Part shown: positions 40,636-41,689 of the stretch, piece after piece
Layout: each line of letters starts with the position of its first letter
How positions within the stretch are numbered: position 1 is the first letter of the stretch
Assembly: GCA_023954375.1 (NCBI GenBank)
Contig: JAMLIC010000068.1
Span: 1-41,689 of the forward strand
From: Planctomycetota bacterium
Lineage (GTDB): Bacteria > Planctomycetota > J058
Direction: 5' to 3'
Length of the DNA stretch: 41,689 bases
Translations under genes and position numbers: made by a program
The notes under the pieces: model-generated
Database searches by the model: none
What the model was told of the DNA's origin: nothing
The model's input: only the letters and a program-made list of their open reading frames with translations

Positions 40636-41689
40636 CCGCGCCCTCCTCCGCGGCGCCGAGCAGGTGCCGCACGGGGAAGTCGGGCGTGTACCAGGCGTCG
40701 TAGCCGCCGAACTCGCCCAGGGCGGTCCACGTCCCGTCGGCCAGGGCGGAGACGCGCAGGCGCGGCAGGCGCGCCTGCCCCGTGACCAGGAGCGCGTGCG
40801 GCAGGGGGGCCGGCGCGGGCGGCACCGGCACGACGAGGAACGCGGCGCCGCCAGGCGCGGCGGCCGGCCGGAGCACGCGCAGCGGCCCGTGCGGCCCCGG
40901 GGCGGTGCCCTCCCAGCCGCCGCGGGCCGCCGCAGCCGTGAGGCCCACGTCCGGCGCGCGCTCGAGGCAGGCCGTGAGCGCCGCGCCGTCGGCGAGGTCC
41001 ACCGAGGAGGTGAGGCCCCCGCCCGCGTCCAGCCAGCCGACGAGGTGCAGGTGGTGCTCGGCGTCCGGGTCCTCGGGCGCGGCCTCGAACCGCAGGAGCA
41101 GGTTGCGCGGTCGGGCGCGGAAGTCGCCGACCTGCCCGAACGAGGCCACGTAGTCGCCGATCACCGCCTGCGGGGCGCCCGCCCCGCGGAGGTGGCCGCC
41201 GTCGATCCAGGCCACGCGGTCGCACGTGCTGGTGAGGAAGGCGAGGTCGTGGCTGACGACGATCGTCGTGCAGCCGGAGCGGCACAGGTCGCGGACGAAG
41301 GCCTGGCACTTGGCCGAGAACTGTGCGTCGCCCGCGGCCAGGGCCTCGTCGAGGATCAGCACCTCGGGCTCGATCGCCGTGAGCACGGCGAAGGCGAGGC
41401 GGGCCTTCATGCCGGACGAGTAGTACATCAGCGGCTGGTCGGCGAACTCGCCGATCTCGGCGAAGTCGAGGATCCCCTGGAGCTGGGCCTCGACGCGCCA
41501 CGGGTCGAGGCCCAGGAACAGGGCGTTGACGCGCGCGTTCTGCCGCCCGGTCAGGTTCGGGTTCAGCCCCGTGCCGAGCTCGAGGATGCTCGAGACGCGC
41601 CCCTCGACCTGCACCTTGCCCGTCGTCGGGCGCAGGCGGCCGGCGATCATCTTCAGCGTCGTGCGCGTGCCGGCGCCGTTGCGCCCGCC
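40628..41689 (-). CDS. wzt: Polysaccharide ABC exporter ATPase (Wzt), N-terminus beyond the window
   Basis: The visible part (353 residues) begins inside the Walker A loop, read GGRNGAGTRTTLKMIAGRL, and continues with SSILELGTGLNPNLTGRQNA, signature YYSSGMKARLAFAVLT, Walker B VLILDEALAAGD and switch VVSHDLAFL. A C-terminal domain of about 170 residues follows (EHHLHLVGWLDAGGG and on), in the position of the Wzt carbohydrate-binding domain that recognises the capped end of the O-antigen. The Walker A lysine appears to be Thr, followed by Arg where Ser/Thr is usual. Both need checking because they lie close to the edge. Confidence 0.9.
   Translation of the reverse strand, partial: GGRNGAGTRTTLKMIAGRLRPTTGKVQVEGRVSSILELGTGLNPNLTGRQNARVNALFLGLDPWRVEAQLQGILDFAEIGEFADQPLMYYSSGMKARLAFAVLTAIEPEVLILDEALAAGDAQFSAKCQAFVRDLCRSGCTTIVVSHDLAFLTSTCDRVAWIDGGHLRGAGAPQAVIGDYVASFGQVGDFRARPRNLLLRFEAAPEDPDAEHHLHLVGWLDAGGGLTSSVDLADGAALTACLERAPDVGLTAAAARGGWEGTAPGPHGPLRVLRPAAAPGGAAFLVVPVPPAPAPLPHALLVTGQARLPRLRVSALADGTWTALGEFGGYDAWYTPDFPVRHLLGAAEEGAGG

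Noticed and set aside
1..41689. CRISPR arrays, tRNA, rRNA, integrase or transposase genes
   Set aside because: I looked for regular spaced repeats, CCA-ended cloverleaf segments and DDE or tyrosine recombinase motifs and saw none.

Overview
The window is a very GC-rich bacterial stretch (roughly 73-75% G+C by eye) with almost every third codon position G or C. It holds about 43 real genes, densely packed, many linked by 4-base GTGA/ATGA stop-start overlaps. The gene content (a zinc-ribbon protein with a pilin-like segment, an EF-hand protein with a long charged helix, membrane proteins ending in a prokaryotic RING-like finger, a VanZ/CBM9-like fusion, an ABC-exported envelope glycan) fits a Gram-negative-type, high-GC environmental lineage. 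Planctomycetota or a relative is my best guess, not a proof. I see no rRNA, tRNA, CRISPR array, transposase gene or phage gene. No stretch longer than about 220 bases lacks a gene or gene remnant.

Left edge (1 to about 800): a truncated short-chain dehydrogenase and a small lipoprotein with a different base and codon style from the rest; this may be transferred DNA or an assembly chimera. 806-5004: a minus-strand trio (MMPL/RND-type exporter, YceI, polytopic membrane protein) that looks like a lipid-handling unit. 5044-5863: a nucleotidyltransferase gene broken by several frameshifts, with its small partner gene. 5889-10179: a class III aminotransferase, two unknown genes, a secreted tyrosine phosphatase and a secreted EF-hand protein. 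10291-14010: four overlapping genes for two ABC-2 type transporters. 14007-15807: an orphan efflux adaptor lipoprotein and the zinc-ribbon/pilin-like protein.

15811-41689 is one large envelope-polysaccharide locus. It contains nine glycosyltransferase genes or domains, four methyltransferase genes or domains, a WaaP-like kinase, three glutamine-dependent asparagine-synthetase paralogs, the WbpB-WbpD-WbpI steps of the UDP-ManNAc(3NAc)A pathway, and a Wzm/Wzt ABC exporter. No Wzx flippase or Wzy polymerase is visible, which agrees with ABC-dependent export. My reading is that the locus makes a glycan containing 2,3-diacetamido uronic acid, and that the three asparagine-synthetase-like enzymes may convert uronic acids to uronamides. 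Inside it lies an unusual coupled unit (27275 down to 20554): a DPM1-like glycosyltransferase, two tandem membrane-anchored RING-finger proteins, a VanZ-CBM9 fusion, a GT4 enzyme and a methyltransferase.

Two sequence-level patterns stand out. First, a TANNNT-type -10 box sits only 6-9 bases before the start codon of most operon-leading genes from 10 kb onward, which suggests leaderless mRNAs. Second, a 214-bp block with 19-base terminal inverted repeats and two long hairpins (33572-33785) lies between convergent genes and supplies a TAG codon to each side.
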